From contig CAJUKB010000014.1 of assembly GCA_910587325.1 (NCBI GenBank), forward strand, positions 1-36,330: a stretch of DNA of 36,330 nt. Reading direction: 5' to 3'. Below, piece after piece: positions 1 to 7,247 of this stretch. The position numbers were made by a program, and so were the translations under genes. The number at the start of each line of letters is the position of its first letter. The first letter of the stretch is position 1. The notes beneath the pieces were generated by a model. The model saw only the letters and a list, made by a program, of their open reading frames with translations. It was not told where the DNA came from and made no database searches. Source of the DNA: an uncultured Bacilli bacterium (lineage in GTDB: Bacteria > Bacillota_I > Bacilli_A > RF39 > UBA660).

Positions 1-82
1 ATTTCATTTACTAATTTTTGCGGGAACTTTCAATTGAATTCAAGCACGAATTTTTTATGAAAAGTGAAAGAAAATTTCTAAT

Positions 83-115
83 AAAAAAGGGAAATCCTCA
101 ATTTGCGTTGTATAT
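83..115 (+). promoter_or_regulatory. Promoter-like motif shared with comEA
   Basis: An A-run followed by GGAAAT (90-95), 13 bases, then TGTATAT (109-115). The same arrangement, including an internal AATTTGCG, stands in front of comEA at 10241-10271. No gene follows on the plus strand before the convergent lipoprotein gene, so if active it would make a short RNA running towards 302. Otherwise positions 1-280 hold no gene I can support: only a 23-codon GTG-started frame (161-232) without a ribosome binding site. Confidence 0.35.
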
Positions 116-280
116 TTAAGAATAGAGAAGAGGTATTATTATCCATTTAAAAAAGTAAGAGTGTTAGAAAAATACCTACAGCACTTTAGAAAATTATTGG
201 AATTATTATCTCTAAGAAATAAGAAAAATTAATCGTAAATTTTGGAAGAAGTAGCGATGTATTTCCTTTAACTTATGAAA

Positions 281-309
281 TAAAAAGAGATTCGTTTTTA
301 ACTAATCTC
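281..309 (-). terminator. Intrinsic terminator of the lipoprotein gene
   Basis: On the minus strand GAGATT and AATCTC pair around an 11-base loop and are followed by TTTTTATTT. The hairpin overlaps the stop codon of the ZnuA-like lipoprotein gene and closes the yidD-lipoprotein unit. Confidence 0.7.
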
Positions 310-1156
310 CTAAAGTTGCATTTTTAATATTTTCCATATATTCATTCATAATGGTAAAGTAGGTTTCATTGTTTTCCTTTTCTTCCGTTGTTAAAGTTTG
401 CATAGTTTTAACCGTTATGATTTTAGCACCGCTTTTCTCTAATGTTGTAATGGCTTCTGTTTTTTCTTCTGTATCTTTCATAAATAGTGTAGTATAAGTA
501 TTATTTTGAAAATTATTTTTTAGGCTATTGATATTACTTTCTTCTTCTAAAGAAATTACATTAAATCCATAACTATTTAAATATTTAAACATATTAGAAG
601 AAGCAACAATTGTATTTTTATTTAAGTTTTTGGCACTTTTCGCAATCGTTCTTAATTCGGCATCCATAATGGATAATTTTTCGGCAAGTTCGTCGTATTT
701 TTTTTCTAGTTCATCTTTTGCATATTTGCTACTTACAAAATTTTGTAAATTATCTTTGATTGTTTTTGCTAGCATTAAATAATAATTAGGAGATAACCAA
801 AGCTCCTCAACACCATTATCATATTTTAGTCCATAAGCAACATCAATAATATATAATTTATGGTTATTATTGATTAAGTTTTTAGCTATATCTTGTTCAT
901 CGGATAGTCCATTGTAAATGAAAATATCATTTTTACCATATTGTTTTTCTTGTTTGCTAGTTAGATTGTAATTATTTACATCTGCACCATCCGGATAAAT
1001 ACTTAAAATATGCCCACTATCATAGATTTGCTCTGTAAGGAAACTAATCGGATAAATAGTAGTTAAAACTTTTAAACCATCACTTTTTTTATTATTACAG
1101 GCAGTAGTTGCCATTAGAATGCACACTAGCATAATTAAAATTTTTGTTTTTTTCAT
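302..1156 (-). CDS. ZnuA-like metal ABC substrate-binding lipoprotein lacking metal ligands
   Basis: A 284-aa lipoprotein with a signal peptide and lipobox ending TTAC (lipidated Cys20). The fold pattern is that of cluster A-I zinc/manganese substrate-binding proteins (ZnuA/AdcA/PsaA): a beta-strand with TIYP near residue 33, a PDGAD segment at 55-59, a WLSP segment at 120-123 and an FKYLNSYGF segment at 190-198. The usual ligands are replaced: the His of the 'ADPHxYEP' motif is Asn61, the His of 'PHVWLDP' is Glu118, the His of 'sHdaFgY' is Ser187, and no Asp stands in the final loop. Metal transport by the normal mechanism is therefore unlikely. There is no permease or ATPase next to it. Its ATG overlaps the yidD stop (ATGA) and has a strong GAGGAG site, so the two are translationally coupled. 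Fold assignment is fairly sure; function is unknown. Confidence 0.75.
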   Translation of the reverse strand: MKKTKILIMLVCILMATTACNNKKSDGLKVLTTIYPISFLTEQIYDSGHILSIYPDGADVNNYNLTSKQEKQYGKNDIFIYNGLSDEQDIAKNLINNNHKLYIIDVAYGLKYDNGVEELWLSPNYYLMLAKTIKDNLQNFVSSKYAKDELEKKYDELAEKLSIMDAELRTIAKSAKNLNKNTIVASSNMFKYLNSYGFNVISLEEESNINSLKNNFQNNTYTTLFMKDTEEKTEAITTLEKSGAKIITVKTMQTLTTEEKENNETYFTIMNEYMENIKNATLGD

Positions 1157-1374
1157 AGCTCCTCCTCGTTTGGGACAGGGTCATAGCCAAATTCACCTTT
1201 TGGATGACATTTTTTTAATCTTTTTAGCCCCAATTTTATTCCTCTTCTTACTCCAAATCTATTAATTGCCTCTGCCATATATTCACTACAAGTTGGGGTA
1301 AATCGACATAAACTATGACTAGAAAGCGGTATTACTTGGTAGCAACGTATTAGGAAAATACATATTTTTTTCAT
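1153..1374 (-). CDS. yidD: YidD, membrane protein insertion efficiency factor
   Basis: 73 aa, the usual family length. It has the family hallmarks CRFTPTCSEY (residues 23-32), the conserved RGxxxGxxRxxxCHP stretch and the C-terminal GYDPVP. YidD is an inner-face membrane-associated protein that assists YidC/Oxa1-type insertion; in Bacilli it is often apart from the rpmH-rnpA-yidC cluster, as here. The sequence before the ATG has no Shine-Dalgarno, and a TTTACT-N17-TAAAAT promoter places transcription start at or beside the ATG, so the mRNA looks leaderless. The next gene starts in its stop codon. Confidence 0.9.
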   Translation of the reverse strand: MKKICIFLIRCYQVIPLSSHSLCRFTPTCSEYMAEAINRFGVRRGIKLGLKRLKKCHPKGEFGYDPVPNEEEL

Positions 1375-1381
1375 ACACTAC

Positions 1382-1410
1382 ATTTTACTACACATTTTTG
1401 TTAAAGTAAA
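1382..1410 (-). promoter_or_regulatory. Promoter of yidD, apparently leaderless
   Basis: Minus-strand TTTACT (1410-1405), 17-base spacer, TAAAAT (1387-1382). Seven bases separate the -10 box from the yidD ATG, which puts the start of transcription on or next to the start codon. Confidence 0.5.
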
Positions 1411-1429
1411 TTCTTTCCCGTATTCTAGA

Positions 1430-1458
1430 TTGACAACAAAAAAGAAAGGCTTTAAAAT
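1430..1458 (+). promoter_or_regulatory. SigA-type promoter for the 1504 gene
   Basis: TTGACA, 17-base spacer, TAAAAT; divergent from the yidD promoter. Expected leader of about 40 nt to the ATG at 1504. Confidence 0.7.
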
Positions 1459-1503
1459 AAGCTAAGAAAGAGAAAACAATTTCTAAATTAAGGTGGGTTT
1501 AAA

Positions 1504-2760
1504 ATGGATTATCAAGTTGAAAAACGTTATAGTTTGTTTAAAGAAGTCAAAATTCTAGATGGTTTTTATTTGCATTTTGACAAACTGAGTATTGGTGTAT
1601 GGTTTAATGTTAAATATTTTCACTTGGACATAACGATTTGGAATTCAAAAGAGAATTATAAAAAAGTAAGTGATATTCATTTAGCCCCTTATTTAAGAGT
1701 GATGCTTCAATATATAAGAGAAAATGAAATGTTTTTTCTAAAAAAAGATGGTTTTAAAAAAGACATTTTAGATGTTGAGAATATTAAAAATATAGATATA
1801 AGGCATTATCAGTTAACACAAGAAGATATTGCTATAATCAGTAGTTTTCCTAAATTGTTGCAATTTTCTACTACCAGTTGTTTCTTTACAGATAATTGTA
1901 ATTTTGGGTATTTTAAAGGAATTTATACATATATGGATAGTGGTTCTACGTTTTCAAGTTTGGATATTTTTAATGGCTTTGAAGGACAAACACTTAAATT
2001 ATGCAATAGTAAAATCATGAACCAAAATAAAAATGTATTGCATTTAAATAATATATGTACGCATTTTGATAATTTGCAAAATATGGATTATGAGCATTTC
2101 TTTTTAACGACAGATGCTTCTAAAATGCGTAAGTTAGAAATATATAGTACTCCAAGATTAAAAGATAAAGACTTACTATTTATTTCAGGTTTCTATAATT
2201 TAGAAAGTGTTTCTATTGAAGGCGATATATCTTCTTATGAGCAAATTGAAAAATTAGAGAAATTACGTGTATTGTTATATCTATTTTGTACAGATGAAAA
2301 AGAATTAGAAAGAACGAAAGAAAAAAGAAAGGATTTTGCTACTTATTTTGGAAATAAATCCTTAGAAATTCAAAAGAATTATTTGATGACACAAAGAATG
2401 GTTATTCAAATAAAATATCAAAAATTTTTTCATAAATTATATGTTCCACGTTTAGAAAGAGTGAGATGGCAAGATAAAATCTTTAGTTATGATTTAGAAC
2501 AAATAAAAGTTGAACTAGAAAATATTGCTCAAATGTCTAGGAAAGAAAGAAAACAAATTTCTAGAGAGCCTAAACGAGAATACACACTTTTTGATAGCCT
2601 CAATGAATTATGGTTTGATAAAATACCAAACCCAAATGATGAAGATGATTGCTATCTTGAGAATTCAAATCCAAATCCATTTGACCTTTATGATGATGAG
2701 GGTAAAAAAAAGGGAATAGATTATTATGTCTTAAAAAGAAAAATTTATATAGAAGAGTAA
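1504..2760 (+). CDS. Unknown 418-aa protein, leucine-rich-repeat-like middle
   Basis: I do not recognise this protein. It has no signal peptide or membrane segment and is likely cytosolic. Residues about 95-260 contain irregular strands of the type 'L..L.I....' (NIKNIDIRHYQL, YNLESVSIEGDIS, KLEKLRVLLYL) that resemble degenerate leucine-rich repeats. The C-terminal 130 residues are charged (KERKQISREPKRE) and end in an acidic Asn/Asp/Pro-rich stretch (PNPNDEDD). It starts at an ATG with AAGGTGGG eight bases upstream, has its own promoter and terminator, and is monocistronic. That pattern fits an accessory gene more than core metabolism. Confidence 0.6.
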   Translation: MDYQVEKRYSLFKEVKILDGFYLHFDKLSIGVWFNVKYFHLDITIWNSKENYKKVSDIHLAPYLRVMLQYIRENEMFFLKKDGFKKDILDVENIKNIDIRHYQLTQEDIAIISSFPKLLQFSTTSCFFTDNCNFGYFKGIYTYMDSGSTFSSLDIFNGFEGQTLKLCNSKIMNQNKNVLHLNNICTHFDNLQNMDYEHFFLTTDASKMRKLEIYSTPRLKDKDLLFISGFYNLESVSIEGDISSYEQIEKLEKLRVLLYLFCTDEKELERTKEKRKDFATYFGNKSLEIQKNYLMTQRMVIQIKYQKFFHKLYVPRLERVRWQDKIFSYDLEQIKVELENIAQMSRKERKQISREPKREYTLFDSLNELWFDKIPNPNDEDDCYLENSNPNPFDLYDDEGKKKGIDYYVLKRKIYIEE

Positions 2761-2788
2761 AGCATTTATTTAAAGATAGATGCTTTTT
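2759..2788 (+). terminator. Terminator after the 1504 gene
   Basis: AAAGCAT and ATGCTTT pair around a 14-base loop, followed by a short T run; overlaps the stop codon. Confidence 0.55.
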
Positions 2789-2805
2789 AAATGCAAATCA
2801 TTTAA

Positions 2806-2834
2806 TTTACACTCAAAAATATCCGTGATATAAT
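2806..2834 (+). promoter_or_regulatory. Promoter of rnc-smc
   Basis: TTTACA, 17-base spacer, TATAAT with an extended -10 (TGA before TATAAT). Leader of about 24 nt to the rnc ATG. Confidence 0.8.
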
Positions 2835-2864
2835 GAACAAGTAGACTAAAGAAGGTGAAACTTA

Positions 2865-3515
2865 ATGAAAGAAAAATTAGAAAGTTATGGAATTGAGATT
2901 AAAAACGAAGAGTTATTACGCATAGCACTGACGCATAGTTCTTTTTCTAATGAACATAATACTAAAAATTATGAACGCTTGGAGTTTTTGGGAGATGCTG
3001 TATTAGAGCTTGTAACGAGTGAATATTTATTTTTAAATACCAATTATAAAGAAGGCGATATGAGTAAAATAAGGGCAAGTTATGTTTGTGAAGAAGCACT
3101 TGATGCTTATGCTAAAGATATTGATTTAAAAAAATTTATTTTAGTAGGACACGGACAAAAAAAGGATGTCAATGCTACCATTGTTGCAGATGTTTTTGAA
3201 AGTGTATTAGCGGTGATTTATTTAGAATGCGGTCTTGAAGTAGTAAAAAAGTTTATTTTTGATACGATTATTCCTTATATAGAAAAGAAAGTACAATTTA
3301 AGTATGACTATAAATCTTTACTACAAGAAATGGTACAAACGGACAAAAAAAGTTTGGAATATGTTTTAGTTGAGGAAACAGGTCCTGCTCATAAAAAAAC
3401 ATTTACTATAGAAGTTCATATTGATGGGATGATTTACGGAAGAGGTATAGCAGGAAGTAAAAAGGAAGCGGAACAAAGAGCAGCAAAAGATGCTTATCAA
3501 AAAAGTAGTAGATAG
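2865..3515 (+). CDS. rnc: Ribonuclease III
   Basis: 216-aa RNase III, which cleaves double-stranded RNA in rRNA and mRNA maturation. The signature ERLEFLGDAVLEL is at residues 37-49; the Mg-binding acids are Glu40, Asp44, Asp109 and Glu112 (in DVFESVLA). A double-stranded-RNA-binding domain fills about 148-214, ending in the GSKKEAEQRAAKDA helix. All catalytic residues are present. It stands 11 bases before smc, the classic Firmicute pairing, and both read from the strong promoter at 2806. Confidence 0.96.
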   Translation: MKEKLESYGIEIKNEELLRIALTHSSFSNEHNTKNYERLEFLGDAVLELVTSEYLFLNTNYKEGDMSKIRASYVCEEALDAYAKDIDLKKFILVGHGQKKDVNATIVADVFESVLAVIYLECGLEVVKKFIFDTIIPYIEKKVQFKYDYKSLLQEMVQTDKKSLEYVLVEETGPAHKKTFTIEVHIDGMIYGRGIAGSKKEAEQRAAKDAYQKSSR

Positions 3516-3526
3516 GAGGTAGTGTT

Positions 3527-6469
3527 ATGTATTTAAAGAGTATTAAAGCCAATGGTTTTAAGTCATTTGCAGATAAAACGAATATTGTTCTTGATAATAA
3601 TATTACGTGTGTTGTTGGACCTAATGGGAGTGGAAAATCAAATATTGTGGATGCTATTCGTTGGGTTTTAGGGGAACAATCTGTAAAAAGTCTTCGTGGA
3701 GCTAGTGCGATGAGTGACATTATTTTTGCCGGTTCTAAATCAAGGAATGGAGCTAGTCGTGCTGAAGTTTCTTTGACGTTTGATAATAGCGATAAATACC
3801 TAAAAAGTGATATGACAGAAATTGAAGTGAAACGTGTTTTGTATCGTAGCGGAGAAAGTGAATATTTTATTAATGGAGCAAGAGTAAGATTAAAAGATAT
3901 TACGGATTTATTTTTGGATACCGGTGCCGGAAATGATTCTTTTAATATCATTAGCCAAGGAAGCATTGAGTCAGTAGTGAATAGTAAACCAATTGAACGT
4001 AGAGTCATTTTTGAAGAAGCAGCGGGTGTTTTAAAATATAAAAAACGTAAGGAAGAAAGTTTAAGAAAATTAGAAAAAACAAAAGAAAATATTGAGAAAG
4101 TCAATTTAATTATTGAAGAATTAAAAGTGAATCTAGAGCCATTAAAAGAGCAAAGTGAGAATGCGAAGAAATATCTTGATTTAAAGGAAGAACTTAAAAA
4201 TATAGAAATCGCTACGATTACAGAAGAAATTACAGATATAAACGAAACCTATACAAAATTAAAGACAGAAATTGAAGAATTGAATGCCAAGATTCTAGAT
4301 GAAGATGCTTCAAGTAGTGATGATGCTTCTAGTTTAGAAACTTTAAAATTAAAAAGTATTCGTTTGGAAGAAGAAATTAGTGATAATAACCAAAAACTTT
4401 TGGAAGCCACAAGCCGTTTTGTAAATTTACAAAATGAAAAAGTGATGTATACCGAAAGGAAAAATTTTGCTGGAAATACAAGTGATGTAGAAAATACCGT
4501 TGTCCGTTTGAAAGAAGAGATTTTAGAGCTTGATAAGTCTATTAAGTTATTAGAAAATGAAACGAATCATTTAACAGAAGACTTGAAAAAACAGGAACAT
4601 GATTTAGAAGATACTAACGAAGAAGAGAGTTTTTTGAAAATCAAAAGAAATTCTTTACAAAACAAATACCAAGAAAATATTCGCGAATTGTATTCTTTAA
4701 CAAGTAAAAAAGAAATTTTAGAAAACAATTTACTTAATGATTCTAAAATGCCCATTGCAGTTAAGAATGTTTTAAATAATGTTCGTTTAAAAGGAGTTTA
4801 CAATACTATTGGAAAATTAATAGCAATTCCGGATGAATACGTAAACGCTATAGATGTTGCCTTAGGTGCAAGTTGCAATTTCGTTGTAGTAGAAAACGAG
4901 AAGTCTGCTAAAGAATGTATTGCGTTCTTAAAAGAAAATAAGTTAGGAAGAGCAACCTTCTTTCCTTTAAATATAATTAAAGAAAAATATATTCCTGATA
5001 ATATTTTAAAAAGTGTATTGAATAAGAAAGGGGTTGTTGGTATTGCTTCTGACTTAGTTACATATGAAGAGAAGTTTGAAAGTATTATCAAAAATCAACT
5101 TGGAAATGTTTTAGTAGTGGAAAATATTGATGTTTTAAATGAAGTAGGACATACTTTAGAATATAAATATCGTATTGTGAGTCTTGATGGTGAAATCATG
5201 CATGCAGGAGGTTCTTTGACCGGTGGAACTTTCAAAAATGAAAATAGTGTTTTAAAAGACAAAATGAATTTGGAATCTACTAAAAAGGAAATTGTAAGAA
5301 AAGAAGAAGAAAATGAAAAGAACAAAAAAGAACTAGAAAATTATGAAGAACAATTAAAAAATTTAAGTTTAAAAGAAGAGATGCTAAATCGTAGTATTAT
5401 TAATTTAAAAGAAAGTATTCATGAAAAAGAAAATTTTTTAGAAGCCAAAAAACAAAAACAATTGGAATTGAATAAAGAACTTGAAGGTTCTAACGCTTTA
5501 AAAGATGGACATGTGGATGAGAAATTAATTGTCTTACTAGAAGAGTTAAATGAAGCAGAAAACACGAAAAATATCACAGAAAATAATTTAGAAAAATTAA
5601 AAGAAGAAAAAAATAGTTTAGCAAGTGAAATTGACGAATTAGAAAAAAAATATCGTGAAAAAAATAGTAACTATAATAAATTACAAAATGATTTAAAAAT
5701 GAAGGAAGTTACCCTTGGTAAGTTAGATATCAAGCTTGATAATTTATTGTTGAATTTGAATGAAAATTATAATTTAACGTATGAAAATGCCAAGTTATCT
5801 TATGTTTTAGACATGGATAAAGAAGTTGCAAAAAATAAAGTAGCAAGTCTAAAATCAGAGATTGCCCATCTTGGCGAAGTAAACATTTTTGCCATTGAAG
5901 AATACGACCGAGTAAGTACAAGGTATGAATTTTTGAATCACCAAAAAGAAGATTTAGAAAGTGCTAGTACGAACTTAATTAGCATTATTGAGGAAATGGA
6001 TACGATTATGGTAGAACGTTTTAGCAAAACATTCAAATTAATTAGTGAAGAATTTACGGCCGTCTTCAAAAAGTTATTTAAGGGAGGTAATGGAATGCTA
6101 ACTCTTACTGACCCAGAAAATATTTTAGAAACAGGAATTGAGATTGTAGCAGAGCCTCCAGGAAAGAAACTGAACTCTATCGGATTATTAAGTGGGGGAG
6201 AGAAAACTTTAACCGCTATTTCTTTACTCTTTGCGGTATTGAATGTAAAAACGGTTCCATTTTGTGTACTTGATGAGGTAGAAGCAGCTTTAGATGAAGC
6301 AAACGTAGATGCATTTGGTAAGTATTTACAAGAGTATAAGAAAAATAGTCAGTTTATCTTGATTACCCATAAAAAAAGAACGATGGAATATGCTGATACT
6401 TTGTATGGAATAACGATGCAGGAATCAGGGGTTAGTAAAATTGTAAGTGTAAAACTTGAAAATGTGTAG
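3527..6469 (+). CDS. smc: Chromosome partition protein SMC, short-armed
   Basis: SMC ATPase of the condensin complex that loads at parS sites and compacts and segregates the chromosome; partners are ScpA and ScpB, not in this window. Walker A is GPNGSGKSN (31-39), the hinge covers about 422-565 (ending GGSLTGGTF), the ABC signature is LLSGGEKT near 887 and Walker B with the D-loop is CVLDEVEAALDEAN near 911. The two coiled-coil arms run about 165-410 and 575-800. At 980 aa it is about 200 aa shorter than typical bacterial SMC (near 1,180), and the loss lies in the coiled coils, not the head or hinge. It has a strong AGGAGG site and follows rnc by 11 bases. Confidence 0.96.
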   Translation: MYLKSIKANGFKSFADKTNIVLDNNITCVVGPNGSGKSNIVDAIRWVLGEQSVKSLRGASAMSDIIFAGSKSRNGASRAEVSLTFDNSDKYLKSDMTEIEVKRVLYRSGESEYFINGARVRLKDITDLFLDTGAGNDSFNIISQGSIESVVNSKPIERRVIFEEAAGVLKYKKRKEESLRKLEKTKENIEKVNLIIEELKVNLEPLKEQSENAKKYLDLKEELKNIEIATITEEITDINETYTKLKTEIEELNAKILDEDASSSDDASSLETLKLKSIRLEEEISDNNQKLLEATSRFVNLQNEKVMYTERKNFAGNTSDVENTVVRLKEEILELDKSIKLLENETNHLTEDLKKQEHDLEDTNEEESFLKIKRNSLQNKYQENIRELYSLTSKKEILENNLLNDSKMPIAVKNVLNNVRLKGVYNTIGKLIAIPDEYVNAIDVALGASCNFVVVENEKSAKECIAFLKENKLGRATFFPLNIIKEKYIPDNILKSVLNKKGVVGIASDLVTYEEKFESIIKNQLGNVLVVENIDVLNEVGHTLEYKYRIVSLDGEIMHAGGSLTGGTFKNENSVLKDKMNLESTKKEIVRKEEENEKNKKELENYEEQLKNLSLKEEMLNRSIINLKESIHEKENFLEAKKQKQLELNKELEGSNALKDGHVDEKLIVLLEELNEAENTKNITENNLEKLKEEKNSLASEIDELEKKYREKNSNYNKLQNDLKMKEVTLGKLDIKLDNLLLNLNENYNLTYENAKLSYVLDMDKEVAKNKVASLKSEIAHLGEVNIFAIEEYDRVSTRYEFLNHQKEDLESASTNLISIIEEMDTIMVERFSKTFKLISEEFTAVFKKLFKGGNGMLTLTDPENILETGIEIVAEPPGKKLNSIGLLSGGEKTLTAISLLFAVLNVKTVPFCVLDEVEAALDEANVDAFGKYLQEYKKNSQFILITHKKRTMEYADTLYGITMQESGVSKIVSVKLENV

Positions 6470-6510
6470 CATAAATGATAGACTATTTTTGAATGAAGGA
6501 GAAAGCGTAT

Positions 6511-6782
6511 ATGTTTGAAGGGAAAAATTCTATTAGAAAAGATTTAATTGATTTTATAAAAGATAATGAATTAATAGGAGGCACGTATTCGTTAAATGAT
6601 GTTTTGACTATGCTACTTTAATTGAAACTAGAATCCAAAATAATTTAGTATTGCTTAATAATCCTACATTATGTTCACAACATGGCATCAATCCTGAAGA
6701 TTTATATATTGAATTAGTTTCTCTAATGGAAATTCGCCAAAAAATATCATTTGATGATAAGCAGAATAAAAAAACAAGATAA
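6511..6782 (+). pseudogene. Small gene broken by a one-base frameshift
   Basis: An ATG with a good AAGGAG site opens a 36-codon frame that stops at 6619-6621. From about 6600 a second frame stays open to a TAA at 6780-6782. Adding one T in the TTTT run at 6602-6605 joins them into a roughly 90-aa protein with a smooth join (LNDV-FDYATLIE). The family is not recognised; the product would be soluble and acidic/amide-rich. It may be a true pseudogene, a homopolymer sequencing error, or a phase-variable tract. Confidence 0.55.
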
Positions 6783-6811
6783 TATAAAAACAGATACTAT
6801 TTACAAATTTT

Positions 6812-6853
6812 AAGAAAAATCGGTTCAATTTAGTCAATTGGACTTTTCTTTTG
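6812..6853 (+). terminator. Strong terminator after the frameshifted gene
   Basis: AAGAAAA at 6812 pairs with TTTTCTT, and inside it GTTCAATT pairs with AATTGGAC (one G-U), giving a long hairpin followed by TTTT. It isolates the locus that starts at 6909. Confidence 0.75.
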
Positions 6854-6908
6854 CCAAATTGACGATACACAAAGATAAATTGGAGTATCAATTTAGAAAA
6901 TTAGCAAT

Positions 6909-6937
6909 TTGCAATTGTATTTATGTTGTTATATATT
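6909..6937 (+). promoter_or_regulatory. Promoter of the 30-aa peptide locus
   Basis: TTGCAA, 17-base spacer, TATATT. The expected start of transcription, seven bases past the -10, is G6944, exactly the first base of the 5' pairing arm of the structured transcript. Confidence 0.65.
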
Positions 6938-6943
6938 TAACTC

Positions 6944-7204
6944 GTGAGACACAAAAATGGTTGTGTTTGCCACTTAAAATCCAAATAAGGAGGAGAGTGG
7001 TCGTATGAAAAAAGTTGATAAATACGATATCCTTAAAAAAGATATTCTTATATTGTTGCTTTTGGCGATAATAATTTTATTAATCATATTTGATTAAAAT
7101 CTATGGGGTTTTGGTTGAATTTTGAAAGGTAGAATTAAAAATAACACCACCCTTAAAAGGATGGTGCTTACACCATGTGGCAAGCACTAAACTTAGTGTC
7201 TCGC
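6944..7204 (+). ncRNA. Structured transcript with paired ends around a peptide ORF
   Basis: The two ends of this 261-nt stretch can pair in two blocks. GTGAGACAC (6944-6952) pairs with GTGTCTCGC (7196-7204), and GTGTTTGCCAC (6963-6973) pairs with GTGGCAAGCAC (7177-7187). Each block has a single non-Watson-Crick position, and both are U-G in the plus-strand RNA; in the minus-strand RNA they would be A-C mismatches. Competing local hairpins also exist: ACACAA/TTGTGT at 6949-6966, CACTA/TAGTG at 7185-7198, and two mutually exclusive hairpins built from CACCACCC, GGATGGTG and CACCAT at 7145-7176. This resembles toxin mRNAs of the hok/AapA type, whose 5' and 3' ends lock together. The fold is read by eye; function is inference. 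Confidence 0.5.
7005..7097 (+). CDS. 30-aa single-span membrane peptide, type I toxin-like
   Basis: The peptide has a Lys-rich, amphipathic N-terminus (MKKVDKYDILKKD) followed by an uninterrupted hydrophobic stretch of Leu/Ile/Ala (residues 14-28) and a final Asp. It has one of the best ribosome binding sites in the window (AAGGAGGAG, nine bases before ATG), its own promoter and a structured leader. Size, charge layout and context match small hydrophobic toxins of type I toxin-antitoxin systems (Fst, TxpA, Ibs classes) but I see no family-level sequence match. Alternative: a small membrane regulator. An antisense antitoxin RNA was not clearly located. Confidence 0.6.
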   Translation: MKKVDKYDILKKDILILLLLAIIILLIIFD

Positions 7205-7247
7205 TTAAAATAAGTTTAATATACATTTTTATAAAAGTAAAGTCCTT

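Noticed and set aside
161..232. 23-codon GTG-started frame upstream of the lipoprotein gene
   Set aside because: No Shine-Dalgarno, too short, no recognisable content.
3406..4104. 232-aa minus-strand frame over rnc/smc
   Set aside because: It lies inside two unmistakable genes, has low-complexity Ser/Leu/Phe composition and no ribosome binding site.
6688..6891. 67-aa minus-strand frame near the frameshifted gene
   Set aside because: It crosses the terminator at 6812 and has no start site; the plus-strand frameshifted gene explains the region better.
6944..7204. SRP RNA or 6S RNA for the paired 261-nt stretch
   Set aside because: The size would fit the Bacillus SRP RNA, but the conserved GGAA-loop domain of SRP RNA is not present, nor the 6S bubble; a strong ribosome binding site and ORF lie inside.
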